Source of the DNA: Paroedura picta
Taxonomy: Eukaryota > Chordata > Lepidosauria > Squamata > Gekkonidae
Assembly: GCF_049243985.1 (NCBI RefSeq)
Contig: NC_135384.1
Span: 14,876,501-14,940,500 of the forward strand
Reading direction: 5' to 3'
DNA length: 64,000 nucleotides
Numbering within the stretch: the first letter of the stretch is position 1; every line of letters starts with the position of its first letter. The notes below the pieces were generated by a model, which saw only the letters and a program-made list of their open reading frames with translations, was not told the origin of the DNA and ran no database searches. Shown here in pieces: positions 32,531 through 44,378 of the stretch. Made by a program: the position numbers and the translations under genes.

Positions 32531-33039
32531 CTGTTCACAAACAGGAAGGGAGATTGGCACTCACAACATGATCACTGAGAAACTCAGAGAAGCACAATCT
32601 GAAGAACAGCTGTTTTTTTATACCCCTTTTTGCTTTCTGAAACCTTCTAACAGCGGCTTAAAATTGCCTACCCTTCCTCTCTCCACAACAGGTATCCTGT
32701 GAGGTAGGTGAGGTTGAGAGAGCTCTGAGAGAACTGCAACTGGCCCAAGGTCTTCCAGCTGGCTGCAACTGGAGGAGTGGTGATTCAAACTGTATTCTCC
32801 AGATTAGAGGCCCCCACTCTTAACCTCGTATTAGACTGGTGTTCCTAAGAAAATGTCTCTTTTTAAATCACGGAGACATGAAAGTTTACTGGTTTTATTG
32901 TGGATTAGTTTTTCCCTAATCTTCCTTACCATGTTGTTGATATTGTGAGAATTAAATGGAGGTGAGTTAAATCATCCTTCTAAGCTAACTTTGGGAGAAA
33001 AGTGAAGTAACAATATCTGAAGAAACAAACATCCAACAT

Positions 33040-33200
33040 ATTTCCGTTGGCTGCCGAGGAAAAGACGCACAGTAATAGGTTTAAACTACAAGTACAACGA
33101 TATAGGCTAGATATCAGGAAAAAAATTTCACAGTCAGAGTAGTTCAGCAGTGGAATAGGCTGCCTAAGGAGGTGGTGAGCTCCCCCCTCACTGGCAGTGA
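33040..33200 (+). mobile_element. CR1 LINE fragment
   Basis: Encodes [14 protein letters not shown] and [11 protein letters not shown]-like sequence of the ORF2 C-terminus. Lies in intron 4 of V2R-4. Confidence 0.85.
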
Positions 33201-34396
33201 TTAGTATGAGTCACTAATGGCTACCAGTGACTGGATAACAAACAAATTGACTGAGACTAGAGGCCATCTCTGCCCAATTTCTTCAAATTGTCAGAGCACT
33301 TAGTGACCACTACACAGCTTCCCTGAATGATTTGCTACTGCACCAGTTTTGAATCTTGATTAGACTTTTTTTTTTAGGGAGAGACTACTAAGAAGAAGAA
33401 AGTAGGAAAAGGTGTGGGCTAGGGATAGATCCTGAGTGAAATCTCCATTCTTCCATAGAGGCTTGCTGGGGAAACATATGCAATTCAATTTCTCCCAGCC
33501 CATTCCACACACACTGAGTAATGCACTTTCAATGCCTTTTAGGAGTTAATATTCAAATTTAGTAATGGAAAATCCAGCTTCAAAAGCACATTGAAAGTGC
33601 ATTCTCCAACACATGTGGAATATCATGGATAAAGTGGTGGAAAGGAGAATTATGTAACGTGGAGAGAAAACTGAGGAATAAAAAAGCCAATACATTGAAG
33701 ATTTGGAAGAGTAGACAAAAGAAATGTTGGTTGTTGAATGGAACAGAAAGGAATATTGAAAAGGGAGAGGTTTTAGAGGCTTTCAGAAGCAAAGATAGAG
33801 GATATCATGTAGGAGAAGGGATACAGGTAGAAATGAGGTAACCACTGCAAGTCTTCGATGGTTCCCTTCTCATAGTGCATGCCACTTGTAGATCTAGCTA
33901 AAAAAGTAAAGAAGGGCAACACTATTACAAGAAGAAGAAGAAGAAAAATCTGGGTGTTGATACAGCAGTTGAAACCTTAATTCTGTGAACCAATGTGTTA
34001 CATTCTGGCCCTTGGGATAATGAGGGGATTTCGTAATCCAAGTGAGAAAAGACAACATGTACTGAAATATTTCATTTCTTGTTGTTAGTAGATATTGCAT
34101 AATATCATCAATAATCCTTGTAATACATTCCACGGAGAAAAATAAAGGATGACTTTTCATGATGAATTATCTAATACCAAAATGTTCTTTTACCGTAATG
34201 GACAATGCTGACGGGAATGGGACGTGTCTGAAGGTAACCCATCTGAGATGCAGTAAAGAGAAGTAGGTGACTGAGGTGACTGAATAGAAATGCTAGGAAG
34301 ATCCATCCCCTCTAGCTGACTTTGAACTCATTCCATAGTTTAATAGCACAGAAAATGCAAATCAGAAATGTTTTTCTATGAATGCAAATATCCCAC

Positions 34397-34624
34397 CTGA
34401 TTAAATGTTCTGTGCCACACTATTTGATCATCATGAATAGCCAACTCTTCTCCACGAGGAGCCCAAGGATCAAGTCTTCCAACTTTCAGTCTAATGAAGG
34501 AGCCATTTGGGAATATGACCCAGTTTGTCACATCAAAAACAGTTTTCAGTTCCCCATTTTCATTAAAAAGTATGCTGTCACCAGCACTGTTGTTGAATGT
34601 GATGGTCCTTAAAAAAAGATGCAT
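34397..34624 (-). pseudogene. VMN2R: V2R-4 exon 4
   Basis: 228 bp, open: [16 protein letters not shown] to HRTFNQ. The MH/LH start is shared with V2R-6. Confidence 0.92.
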
Positions 34625-35148
34625 CTGAGTGAGAAAAAAAGTGAAACAAAATGTAAGAAATTTCAGGAATGACCAAGATCCAGAATATGTCTTAAAGATA
34701 CTGGGACAAATGGTATCCTGTCCTACTCTGAGAAGACAGTGGTGCTATTAATTCCGTAATAATAAAGCAAAACTGAGTTGAATGAATTAACCTCTTTGGG
34801 CCTGGTAAAGTATTAGGGTCACCATTTGGTATGTTGCCCAACTGGGACCCAGAGCTCTCTAGTATACAGGACTTTAGCCAGTCTTGATTGGTGACCACAT
34901 ATAAACTTCCTTAAGAGGCTTCCTTTGGTGATGGTTTTTGATCCCTGCTTTGCTTTCAGGTTCGTTGGATGTAATGTACTCCATGGGAATCTCCCTCTGA
35001 AGGGTGTTCAGAAAATTATCCTGGTTCAGAAAAGCTGTTAGTGCACCAACAGTAGTAGTTAGCATCCTACTATGATGGTTTGAGTGGAATTGAATGGGCC
35101 GCTGTTTGTTATCATAAATCCCCCAATGATCTAAGATAATATTTCGGG

Positions 35149-35507
35149 CAATGGTCCCCAACCCCCGGTCCGGGGACCAGTCGGTACTGGGTCGCAGATC
35201 CCCCTCGTCCTCCTTCCCAGCTGCTGCCTCGGGGGCTGCCCTGCCAGTCTGCTGCCAGCTCACCTTTGGTGCTCTCCAGCGACTGCCATGGCTGGGGCTC
35301 CCCCTTGGCATGGCACTACACAGCTGCTGCTTGCAGCGCCCCACCAGTGGGCGATGGGAAATCAGGGGTGCTGGAGGGAAAGCAAGTGGAGCAGCGGAGT
35401 GTCTCAGGCAGCGGCAACATCCCTCGGCAAAAGACTACCCCCCCCGGGCCTCAGTAAAATCGTCAAGCGTGACCCGTCCCCGTTGATAAAAAGGTTGGGG
35501 ACCACTG
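35149..35507. mobile_element. Non-autonomous hAT transposon, 359 bp
   Basis: Ends CAATGGTCCCCAACC and GGTTGGGGACCACTG. The 8-bp target duplication ATTTCGGG (35141-35148) and ATTTAGGG (35508-35515) has one mismatch. V2R-6 intron 3 near 58999 has the empty site ATTTAGGG. GC-rich, no transposase gene. Confidence 0.92.
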
Positions 35508-35566
35508 ATTTAGGGGATATGTGCTGTATGAACATGTGTAGGTCTATGAAAGGTTAATACCTCATA

Positions 35567-35571
35567 GAGAA

Positions 35572-35618
<47 letters not shown>

Positions 35619-35771
35619 AGAAGAAGAAGAAGAAGAAGAAGAAGAAGAAGAAGAAGAAGAAGAAGAAGAAAAAGAAAAAGAAAAGAAGAAGAAGAAGAAG
35701 AAGAAGAAGAAGAAGAAGAAGAAGAAGAAGAAGAAGAAGAAGAAGAAGAAGAAGAAGAAGAAGAAGAAGAA
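35567..35771 (+). repeat. Long (GAA)n tract, about 200 bp
   Basis: Almost pure GAA with a few GGAA and AAAGAAAAAG interruptions. It is the tail of the adjoining minus-strand SINE and lies in intron 3 of V2R-4. Confidence 0.97.
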
Positions 35772-36033
35772 TTGGATCTTATATGCTGCTTTTCTCTACC
35801 CAAAGGAGGCTCATAGCGGCTTACATTCACCTTTTCTTTCCTCTACTCACAGAAGACACCTGTGAGGTGGATGAGGCTGAGAGAGCCCTGATATTAATGC
35901 TTGGTCAGAACAGCTTTATCAGTGCTGTGGCAAGCCCAAGGTCACCCAGCTGGCTGCATGTGGGGGAGCGCGGAATCAAACCCGGCTTCCCAGATTAGAA
36001 GTTCGCACTCCTAACCACTACACCGTTGGCTCT
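35772..36033 (-). repeat. tRNA-SINE (TTC-tailed family), near full length
   Basis: On the minus strand it begins GAGAGCCAACGGTGTAGTGG and contains GGGTTTGATTCCGCGCTCCC (B box). Confidence 0.85.
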
Positions 36034-36695
36034 CAGAGATCCTTGAGTTACAGGCTGATCAAAGTGATTTGATAGGTTTGTATCAGCTGAGCAAAAGGAT
36101 TTGGGAACTGTTGTCTGAACATAGTTTAGCTCAGACATAAAACAAGTACTATTGAACTCTATCTGTGGAGAGTTTACCACTGCCTGGGAACATTTTAACA
36201 CAGACAGAGAACTGGGAAGTCTGGCAAGGAGGAGTGGAACTATTCGGAAAAAGACTCATTGAGACTGGAAAAGGGATTGTTTCCCCCGCATAGTTGAAAA
36301 GAGAAATAAGAGGGTGGGAAGGAGGCAAGATCAATATACTGTGTTTCCTAAAGAATCACCTCCCCAGTACATGAACGCTGCTCTCCAGTGAAAATGATCT
36401 CCAGCAAACATGATCTGTGATCTGTGCCATCAGATCGTGATCTGTGCCAACGTGATCTGTGCCATCAGAGAGGAAGACAAACTACAAATAACTGCTTCTT
36501 ATGGATGATTTTTACTTAACCGATTCTCTTATATTGTATCAATTTGATTGTTCTTTATGATTTTGTATGTTAGGTTATCTGTCCTAGTATTGGATATATG
36601 CCTAGAAAATTCTTTCGAAATCTGGACATCGAGATAGAAGTCTGCTGTGAAAGAAAGAAGAATGTCTTTGGGATTATAGTTTGAGAAGCCATTAC

Positions 36696-37553
36696 CTGCC
36701 AGGGTTGCACATTATAGAAGATTTGAATCTTCTCTTTTTCTCTTGTTCTGCATTTAGATCCAAGTCTGTAGAGGGCATGCAACGCATGTGCCACTGCATA
36801 GACAGCATTGTAAACATTATAGCTGTGGCCTGTCATGCTCATTTCAAACAAAACGACTGGAATAGAATCCAGCTTCTCCTTTCCAGTGCACATTCTCTTG
36901 CTGTCGCCATGAACATCTGGATTGCTTAGTGAACAATCAAATGCCTGCTCCCAAAAGTTCTCAATATAGCCATCCCCTTTTGCCCTGGTAGGGCTTATGG
37001 ACTGCAGAAATGTTTTGAATCCAGGTGGCTGATTGGAGTGAACAGCAAGGGATAGGGCACCATGGAAGGTGTCTACATCCCAAGCCCTTTGGGCAGACAC
37101 TGATTCAAAATCCCAGTGGCATGTAATAATCCATACCTTATGCATGGGAGGCAATGAAACAAAGGTTCCTAAAAACAACATTACTCGCAAAACAAACATG
37201 GATGAATTTTCTCCATATACAAAATGCACATTGGCTTTGGTTTCAGTGTAAACAGTTAAATAGTCAGCCTGTTTCATCAGCACATCCACCACGTCTTGGA
37301 AATAAGTCTGCTTTGGTATTCTTATACTGAAGTCAAAACAGATGCCATTCTCAGAAAGCATTGGCACCATGATCTGCATGAACCTGTCCCCACTGTCATC
37401 TTCTGCAACAACGAGCACAATCCATGTCCATCGGAAGTGGTGAAATAACCTGATAACTCCCATATACTGAGTGACTTCATTTGGGACCATCTGATACATC
37501 AAAGAAATGAGCAATTGGGTAGCCCCTCCTGGTGAAAATGATCCATAAGTGAG
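36696..37553 (-). pseudogene. VMN2R: V2R-4 exon 3
   Basis: 858 bp, 286 codons, open: [17 protein letters not shown] to NVQPWQ. Includes CSLSNPDVHG. Confidence 0.92.
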
Positions 37554-37574
37554 CTGGGGAAAATTATACTTTTT

Positions 37575-38160
37575 TTTCAATCATACCATTCAGTCACCAC
37601 CACCACCACCACCATTGTTACATTAATTATCCATTGACATGTAATCTCCCTCTAAGAAGAGTCTCCAGTCTGATTTTCCCTTCACATATCTGAAGACATC
37701 ACTCTGGAAAGCTCATCAGTAACCACTATGCCACAATTCCCAAAGGTCACAGGTTCTTGACACTCATCTCTCCACATCCATGACCTCATTTGTCAAAACG
37801 CCACCATAACCTCCCACAGAACACACATGTTCAACCCCATGCCCTTACAGACTGGACAACTCCTCCCCTTCCTCTTCCCACCGCTAAGCTCTGGTGCCGG
37901 TTGTATTCCTGGATACAATGGGCTTTGCTGCTAGTAAAATCATAAAACCCCATTAATCCCATCCCAACCCTGCCTGGCAGCAAATTAGTAAACTCCACCC
38001 AACCAGCCTGACAGACTCCCTACTGTGACTTTGGAGTGGGGGGGAGGTTAAGGCAGGCGTGATGTTTTCGCCATTGTTAGAAGGGGCCCCTGATCTTCCT
38101 TGGCCCAGCTTTAACAAAATGCCTTGGAAAAGAGCTCCAACTTACAGGCCCTGTAGTTGT
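37575..38160 (-). mobile_element. L2-like LINE 3' end, interrupted by a Helitron
   Basis: Shared with 60900-61240 in V2R-6 (GGGGCCCCTGATCTT region, ATAAAATCATAAAA tail). It inserted before V2R-4 and V2R-6 separated; the Helitron came later. Confidence 0.55.
37630..37934 (+). mobile_element. Non-autonomous Helitron, copy 2
   Basis: Ends CTAG followed by T, with a TTGTATTCCTGGATACAA hairpin about 12 bp upstream. Similar throughout to 14828-15164. The 5' TC may be at 37630 or about 17 bp further in. Confidence 0.65.
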
Positions 38161-38222
38161 GTGTTAAAGTCATGAAACTTCCATACCTCCTTATGGGTTG
38201 CACCCCTGTAGGGATGACCTAC

Positions 38223-38514
38223 CTGTGGTATCTTGTAAATGGTGACTATGGTGGCCATATTGGCAGATATTTCTGAATCCAGTCCTCCAACAACTGCAAT
38301 CTGATTGCTCTGTTTGCCACACTTGAAATTGGGGAGGAACTTGTGGTGTGAAGAAAGAAAGTTCAGCGCGGCTTTATACGTCATCCTTGCCAAATAGTAG
38401 CTGTTAAGAATGTGGAAGCCCAAAGTGATGTTTGGTAAGATATTATGATTCCCATTGATCTCCTTGACAGCAAAAACCAAGGCCAGGTTGTGCTGGTAAT
38501 TCTTTAGCAGTGAT
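38223..38514 (-). pseudogene. VMN2R: V2R-4 exon 2
   Basis: 292 bp, open: [19 protein letters not shown] to IYKIPQ. Donor CACAG/GTAGGT. Confidence 0.92.
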
Positions 38515-39254
38515 CTATAATGAGAGATATACATGAGCTTGAAAATTAAAGAGGAAAGGTATATATTCCATTAGTTCTCCATATTTGTATCTTCCTTTCT
38601 ACAAGGAGCTATTTCATCAAAGTAGGCCTCTGATCCTTTACAATTATGTTTTTAACAGATGTTTGTTATTTACAAATGCTAATGATTATCTCACTGAAAT
38701 GGAAAAAATACCATGATAGTTTGTGCGTGTACAATGAAATTGTGGAGATGGAGAAGAGGGTATTATTGGTTTGCAACATAGATCTGTCCTGCAAATACTG
38801 AACTACTCAGAAATGCTGAGTAACCATATTTGTTGAATTGCATTCTGATCACTAGATTGGAGCAAATGAAATACGAAAAATGCCTTCACATTTTACATTT
38901 GGGATGGTTTAAATTAACATAAACCGACCTTGACTTTCCCTACTTCTCCGTTTTATGGTGTAATTAATCTGAAAGAATTTACTTTCAGGGGATTTCTTTC
39001 TCCCTTTTTGGCATGATGAAAAAAATGAAATTTATCATTTGGGAGGTTTTTGGGGAAAGCCTTTTATTCTTGTGGCGGCAAATCTAGCCACCACTGCCCA
39101 TTCCCCTTTAGTATTCTTGCTATGAAGAAAAGATGCGTGATTAAATACACTGATACAAAGACTGTGAGGGAGATATACTCCAAACTTCTTTGAAGAAAAA
39201 AGATGAATGATGACTGACTCATCCATTTATGGCTTGCCAATTGACTTCCCATGC

Positions 39255-39283
39255 AACAACAACAACAACAACAACAACAACAA
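39255..39283 (+). repeat. (AAC)n microsatellite
   Basis: About nine AAC units in intron 1 of V2R-4. Confidence 0.9.
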
Positions 39284-39852
39284 GCCTTTAATAGCATATA
39301 AAATACAATATAAGAAGGGAAAGAGACTTCCCATGCAGTGCCCTGCTCTCCAAGTCAACTACTAAGGTTCAATTCCACTTTCCCAATATCATACTGAGAT
39401 ATTGACTTGGAGATTAAGTATTCCCTGTCAGATGCAACACTGGTAAATTATCTTCTTTCCAACTCATTTCATTCCCCACAATCTTAGTTCAAGTTCTGGT
39501 GCTCCCTTTTCCTGGCTAAAAAACAAACAGACAAAAAGTATTTTTCTCTAATCTTCAGTTGTTGCACTTTGGTCCCCCTCTCCAGGCAGCACTCTGCCAC
39601 CAAAACCACTTATTCTGCTCAATCATTCTTCTGTATAAGTGTATGAGCCATTTGGAGACATGCTCATTCTATCCCTTCCTCCTCTCCAGGGCTCCCCTCT
39701 CTGCTCCTTCTGCGGTCTCCCATGCATCAAATGACAGAGTTTGTGTCCAAAAGACAAAAGACAGTCTTCCCTTCCTTTTTAAAAATGACAGATGCATGGA
39801 GGATTTAGTGAAATTGAGAAAAAAATAAAAAGAGTATGCATGAATAGCTTAC

Positions 39853-40085
39853 ATAGGTTCCCCAACGAACAACTGGCTGGGCTGCTCTTTGAAGGAGGGA
39901 GTGTCGTATAGGTAGAAGACCTGAGAAACAATGGCACCCACCACCAAGTCACCAGGCTGATAAAACACATGAGGAGCAGGAAGAAGGTCAACAGGTGAGG
40001 TGCATTGAATGGGATCCTTCTTGCATATGGCATCACACAGCAATAAAAGCAGCAGCAGCAGTATCAGCATCTTCATCATGGCCAC
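39853..40085 (-). pseudogene. VMN2R: V2R-4 exon 1
   Basis: 233 bp from ATG ([16 protein letters not shown], then CDAICKKDPIQC) to donor CCTAT/GTAAGC. Open. Confidence 0.9.
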
Positions 40086-40215
40086 TTTCCTTCCATTCCC
40101 AGATGTCTGCTTGCATGTGCTGGGTTCTCAGCACTCGTTTTGTCCTGTCTTTTCACGGATCACCAACTAAATCTGCCGGTGTCCTTGACGTAGCTGAACC
40201 TATAAGGAAATCTCA
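40086..40215 (-). promoter_or_regulatory. Conserved block upstream of V2R-4 start
   Basis: Contains GAGATTTCCTTATAG/GTTCAG on the minus strand. The candidate upstream exon found in V2R-2 and V2R-3 is replaced by a CR1 fragment here. Confidence 0.45.
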
Positions 40216-40496
40216 GCAGAAAGTTCAGTTAATGGATACTCCCCTTCTCCCATTTATCTCTTATCTCTTAGTATAATATAATTTCTTTGCCTTCTTATAT
40301 TCTCCTCTCTTGGTGAACTGGCTGTTTATTTGCCTAGACTTGGTCTAAAAGAGTTTTTTCTCCCCCACCCCCTCCATGAGGTTCAACTGAGAAGTAGGAG
40401 GGTTTAGAGAGGAGATTAATTGTGGGACTGAGTTTGTATCCATCTAGATTTCCCACTCTATGCTACAGCCCCTACCTCACAAGGCTTTTGCCCATG

Positions 40497-40700
40497 TGAA
40501 TCATAGAATCATAGAATGACAGAATAATAGAGTTGGAAGGGACATCATGGGCCATCTAGTCCAACCCCCTACACTATGCAGAATACTCGCATCCCTATCA
40601 CTCATCTACTGTAACCTGCCACTCCCTTGAGCCTTCACAGAATCAGACTCTCCGTCAGATGTCTATCCAGCCTCTGTGTGTCTCAGTAGTCTCAGTAGTC
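40497..40700 (-). mobile_element. CR1 LINE 3' end
   Basis: Plus-strand AATCATAGAATCATAGAATG, then GAGTTGGAAGGGACATC and CATCTAGTCCAACCCCC: the CR1 3' UTR reversed. Confidence 0.85.
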
Positions 40701-41019
40701 TGCCATCCAGGGCCAATCCCACTTAGCTTCCAATGAAATGGGGGTAGTCTGGGCCATCCAGTTCAGGATAAGTGGGAAACAGATTTTCATATATATATTT
40801 ATATACAGATTTACACGACTTCGTGTATATATGCATCAAAGCTCTGCTAATTTCTGGGGGGGTTATACACAGTGAATTTATTTTGCAGCCCCTGGAAATT
40901 TCTTGTCCAACAAGACAACAGCTATAATGATAGAGCATGCCTTCCTAATTATAGTAGTGCTGAAGGTTTTGGCCTTGGCCTCAAACGGCCAGTGGAATTG
41001 ACACAGTTTTAATTAATAT

Positions 41020-41760
41020 GTATTAATGCAATTGTAATAATTTAAGGGGAAAGCAGGCTAAAACAGCAAAGCCTGTCATTATTCCTGGATTGAGAACTTC
41101 AGATTATTCTGATATTCCCCAAGGACCAGAATATAAAGTTAGTCTGTAATAATAAGTAAAGTTTCTCATGGTACGGATCTGAGCATTATCCTCTGCTATT
41201 TTCTGCTGATAACATGAATTTTAGTATTTCACTTGAAATAAATCTGTGACAGTGGCTAAAAAAATCAGTGATGTTTCCAAAGACCAACCTATGAGCTTCC
41301 CAACCTCCAGCTGGAGGGCTTGTGTTCTCTCAGAATTACAAATGATGTGTAGCCAAGAGAGATTAGTTTCCCCAGAGAAAATATTATTTATATGAAATTA
41401 CTGTCCCTTGGGAGTTCTCTTTCCTTCTCAAAGTAGACCCTTCTTGGGCCCTGCCATAATACCTCCAGTATTTTCCAACCCAGAGTTTTGACCCTTAAGG
41501 TAATCTTATGTATAATGGTCAAAATAAGGTATTCTGATAAACTAGTCAATAACTGTAAAACTACAAAATTTATTACATTGTTCCCCTTGGGAATATATAT
41601 TTCTACTCTAAGTCAAAATTCCATTGTGTTGTGGCAGAAAATATTCTTTGTGTGTGTGTGTGTGGGGGGGTGGATGATGCCCTCTTCCTTATATAAGTAA
41701 AACTTTGATTAAGTGTTTTCCCCCATCTGGATTAGGATCTTCCTCCAAGATACAATGTTT
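41020..41760 (-). repeat. V2R upstream-flank block, copy 4
   Basis: Closest to 1-640. Contains the old unclassified repeat at about 41281-41495 and a short TG run at 41646-41664. No gene seen. Confidence 0.65.
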
Positions 41761-41896
41761 GAAAAGACAGCCAGGGCCAGATCAAAGTTTTTAATTCCAA
41801 AACATGGGATGATTCATGAGATCTCCATAGACCCTGGGCAGAATGAGTCCCACAATAAGCCCCACCCCAAACCTGGAGTATCTGTCGCGATAGTAA

Positions 41897-42199
41897 CCTG
41901 GCATGCCGGTTCAATTCTGCGCTCCCCCACATGCAACCAGCTGGGTGACCTTGGCCTTGCCACGGGACTGATAAAACTGTTCTGACCGAGCAGTAATATC
42001 AGGGCTCTCTCAGCCTCACCCACCCCACAGGGTGTCTGTGATGGGTAGAGGAATGGGAAGGTGACTGTAAGCCACTTTGAGACTCCTTCGGGTTGGGAAA
42101 AGCAGCATATAAGAACCATCTCTTCTTCTTCTTCTTCTTCTTCTTCTTCTTCTTCTTCTTCTTCTTCTTCTTCTTCTTCTTCTTCTTCTTCTTCTTCTA
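41897..42199 (+). repeat. tRNA-SINE with long (TTC)n tail
   Basis: Starts within the B-box region (GCCGGTTCAATTCTGCGC) and ends in about 26 TTC units at 42121-42198. Confidence 0.85.
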
Positions 42200-42284
42200 A
42201 TTTTATGGTTGGGGAACTGTAGTAAGGGGTCTTTAGGAACTGTATTAAAGGGTCATGGCATTAGGAAGGTTGAGAACCACTGGA
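42200..42284 (-). mobile_element. hAT (Charlie-like) transposon end
   Basis: The reverse complement begins CAGTGGTTCTCAACCTTCCT, a typical amniote hAT terminus, followed by AATACAGTTCC and CCCCAACCATAAAA. Confidence 0.75.
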
Positions 42285-42439
42285 ATAGAGGAAGACAACT
42301 GATGATCACAATGTATACATAGTAAAAACCATAGTTGTGATTGCTAAACTAAAAGGTCTACAGTGTTAGACTAAGACTTGAGAGGATGGGAGAGAGTTGT
42401 CTTGGCATTAGTATGTGTGAAAAGGATCTAGGATTTTTA

Positions 42440-43125
42440 GTAGAGCATATGTTTAACATGAGTCAGCAGTGTGATGGTAAAAGGTAAATGGGATTTGGAG
42501 TTGTATCAAGCAGAGTATTGTGTCCAGATCATGGGAAGTGATGGTATTGCTTTACTTTGCTCTGGTTCGACCTCACATGGAGTAGTGTGTTCAATTTTGA
42601 GCACTCCAGTTGAAGAGGGATGTAGACAAACTGGAGCGTGTCCAGAGGAGGGCAACAAAGATGGTGAGGGGTTTGGAGACCAAGACAAATGAGGAAAGGT
42701 TTGGGGAGCTTGGTCTGCTTAGCCTTCAGAGGAGGCGACTAAGAGGGGATTTGACAATCATTTTTAAGTATTTAAAAAGCTGCCATATAAAGGATGGAGC
42801 AGAGTTGTTCTATGTTGCTCCGGAGGGACCAGAACCAATGGGATGAAATTAATGCAAAAGGAATTCCATCTAAAAATCCAGAAGTTCCTGATAGAGCAGG
42901 TTCTCAGTGGACAACCGGCTTCCTCAGGAGGTGGTGGGTTCTCCATCTTTGGAAATTTTGAAACAAAAGCTGGATAGCCATTTGACAGTGAAGCTGACTT
43001 TGAGAAGGTTCAAAGGTTATAGTGGATGAGCGATAGGGCTGTGAATGTCCTGCATAGTGTAGGGGGTTGGACTAGATGACCCAGGAAGTAGTTTACAATT
43101 CTACTGTTCTATGATTCTATGAAAG
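42440..43125 (+). mobile_element. CR1 LINE 3' part
   Basis: Encodes [20 protein letters not shown] and [19 protein letters not shown]. It ends GGGTTGGACTAGATGAC and TTCTATGATTCTATG. 5'-truncated with broken ORF2. Confidence 0.9.
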
Positions 43126-43489
43126 ACCGAGTTTGAAATACCCACTTTGTTATGAAAACTTCCAGAAGTTCTATTTTACAAGGTAATTGTGAGTATAAAT
43201 CAGAAGTGAGGAAAACAATGTAATCTATTTTGGTTTCCTACACATGAGAAGAGGAGATATAAATGAAGCAAGCAAGGATGTATCCAAATGAGTTAATAAA
43301 ATATAGCTTTTCTGAGGCTGTTTTCAGACTGCCCTGCTTCCCTCCTTTAGAAGGATACTATAGTACAATGTAGAACCATAAACACTGACGGATTTTTTAA
43401 AGCTGGGAGAGTCAAGAATGCAGTCCTGCATTTCCTGTGCATTCCTGTTTTTCTGCTCTACATGTTTCCCTATTTTTCTGCCTATTTGT

Positions 43490-44378
43490 TATAACCCTCC
43501 CTGAGCCTTTGTAGAATGGCAGGCTCAAAATATAATAAACATAAAATAAAACCAGGAATATTATTAATCAACCAGAAAAGCAAAAAAGAAAAAAGAAAAA
43601 AGAAAAGAAAAGTTGATGCCCAGTCATTACAGATCAGGGATTGCATGGGCCATGGTCTTATACTGGGCCTAGATGAATATGATGCTGTGTATGATTGACA
43701 TCTTTGTCATAATGTTATACAGCCCAACATCTAAGCAGCCATCTTCTCCAGGTGTAATGATTGCTATAGTCTGGCTATGAGCTGAAATTCTAGGGGATCC
43801 CCAGGTTGCACCTGGAGGCTGACATCGATAGGCACACATCTTTCTCACTAATGTCATTTAGAGGCTGTATAAGTTGATTTTCCTTAGGAGGGATAGCACA
43901 TAGGAAGAAAAAGACTCTTGTTCTTCCTTGGCCCCAGTCCCTGGCGAAAAGAAGCTCCAGTGGGAAGTTATTTTAATAAATTTGGAGCTGTATATGGACT
44001 ATTCTAAGCATCCGCAGCTCAACGCAGGCTCTTTTAGTAAAATTATTTATCTGGGGACTTTTCCAGAAGTGATTGCTTCTCCTGTCCTCCTGAAAGGATC
44101 AAACCAGAAGAGAGAAATTCCATAGCTGGGAAAATTCAGAGAATCAACGAAAAACTAAATGTCTTTTTCTGGGGTAACACTAAGAACCAAAATGTGGTAA
44201 AAATCCCTGGTTTTGTTGAGGTGGACCCATTTTTGGTAATGCCTAAGAACACTGGGTATTTGTTACCACTCAGGAAAACAATGGTAATGAACCAAAATAC
44301 AAGTTTTTGTGTATAATTCTGCCTTCAAGGTTTAATAATATATAATTGTCCCAGGAATGTGTCTCAGTAAATACTTTA
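43490..44378 (-). repeat. Orphan intron-5 piece joined to V2R 3'-flank block, copy 4
   Basis: 43550-43700 matches V2R intron 5 and runs straight into the 3' flank of V2R-5, the same junction as at 3780-4060 but without the extra LINE. This shows the truncated-gene-plus-spacer arrangement was duplicated as one block. Confidence 0.6.

Larger units (their letters stand above)
29320..40085 (-). pseudogene. VMN2R: V2R-4: V2R with one premature stop in the 7TM exon
   Basis: Exons on the minus strand are 39853-40085, 38223-38514, 36696-37553, 34397-34624, 32404-32530 and 29320-30221; total 2640 bp, in phase throughout. The only defect seen is TGA at 29914-29916 (minus strand), codon 682 of 880, where all readable paralogues have CGA (R in CLLRQTSFG). 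This is a C-to-T change at a CpG. The product would end after TM3 begins, without the rest of the 7TM domain, so it should not signal. Because everything else is open, the loss is recent, or the stop may be polymorphic or an assembly error. Exon 1 (CDAICKK) and the 286-codon exon 3 pair it with V2R-6. Intron 3 holds a hAT element and a SINE with a 200-bp GAA tract; intron 5 holds an LTR-like element. Confidence 0.85.

Noticed and set aside
35510-35830. Long serine/leucine-repeat open frame
   Set aside because: It is the GAA tract of a SINE tail read in frame, not a gene.
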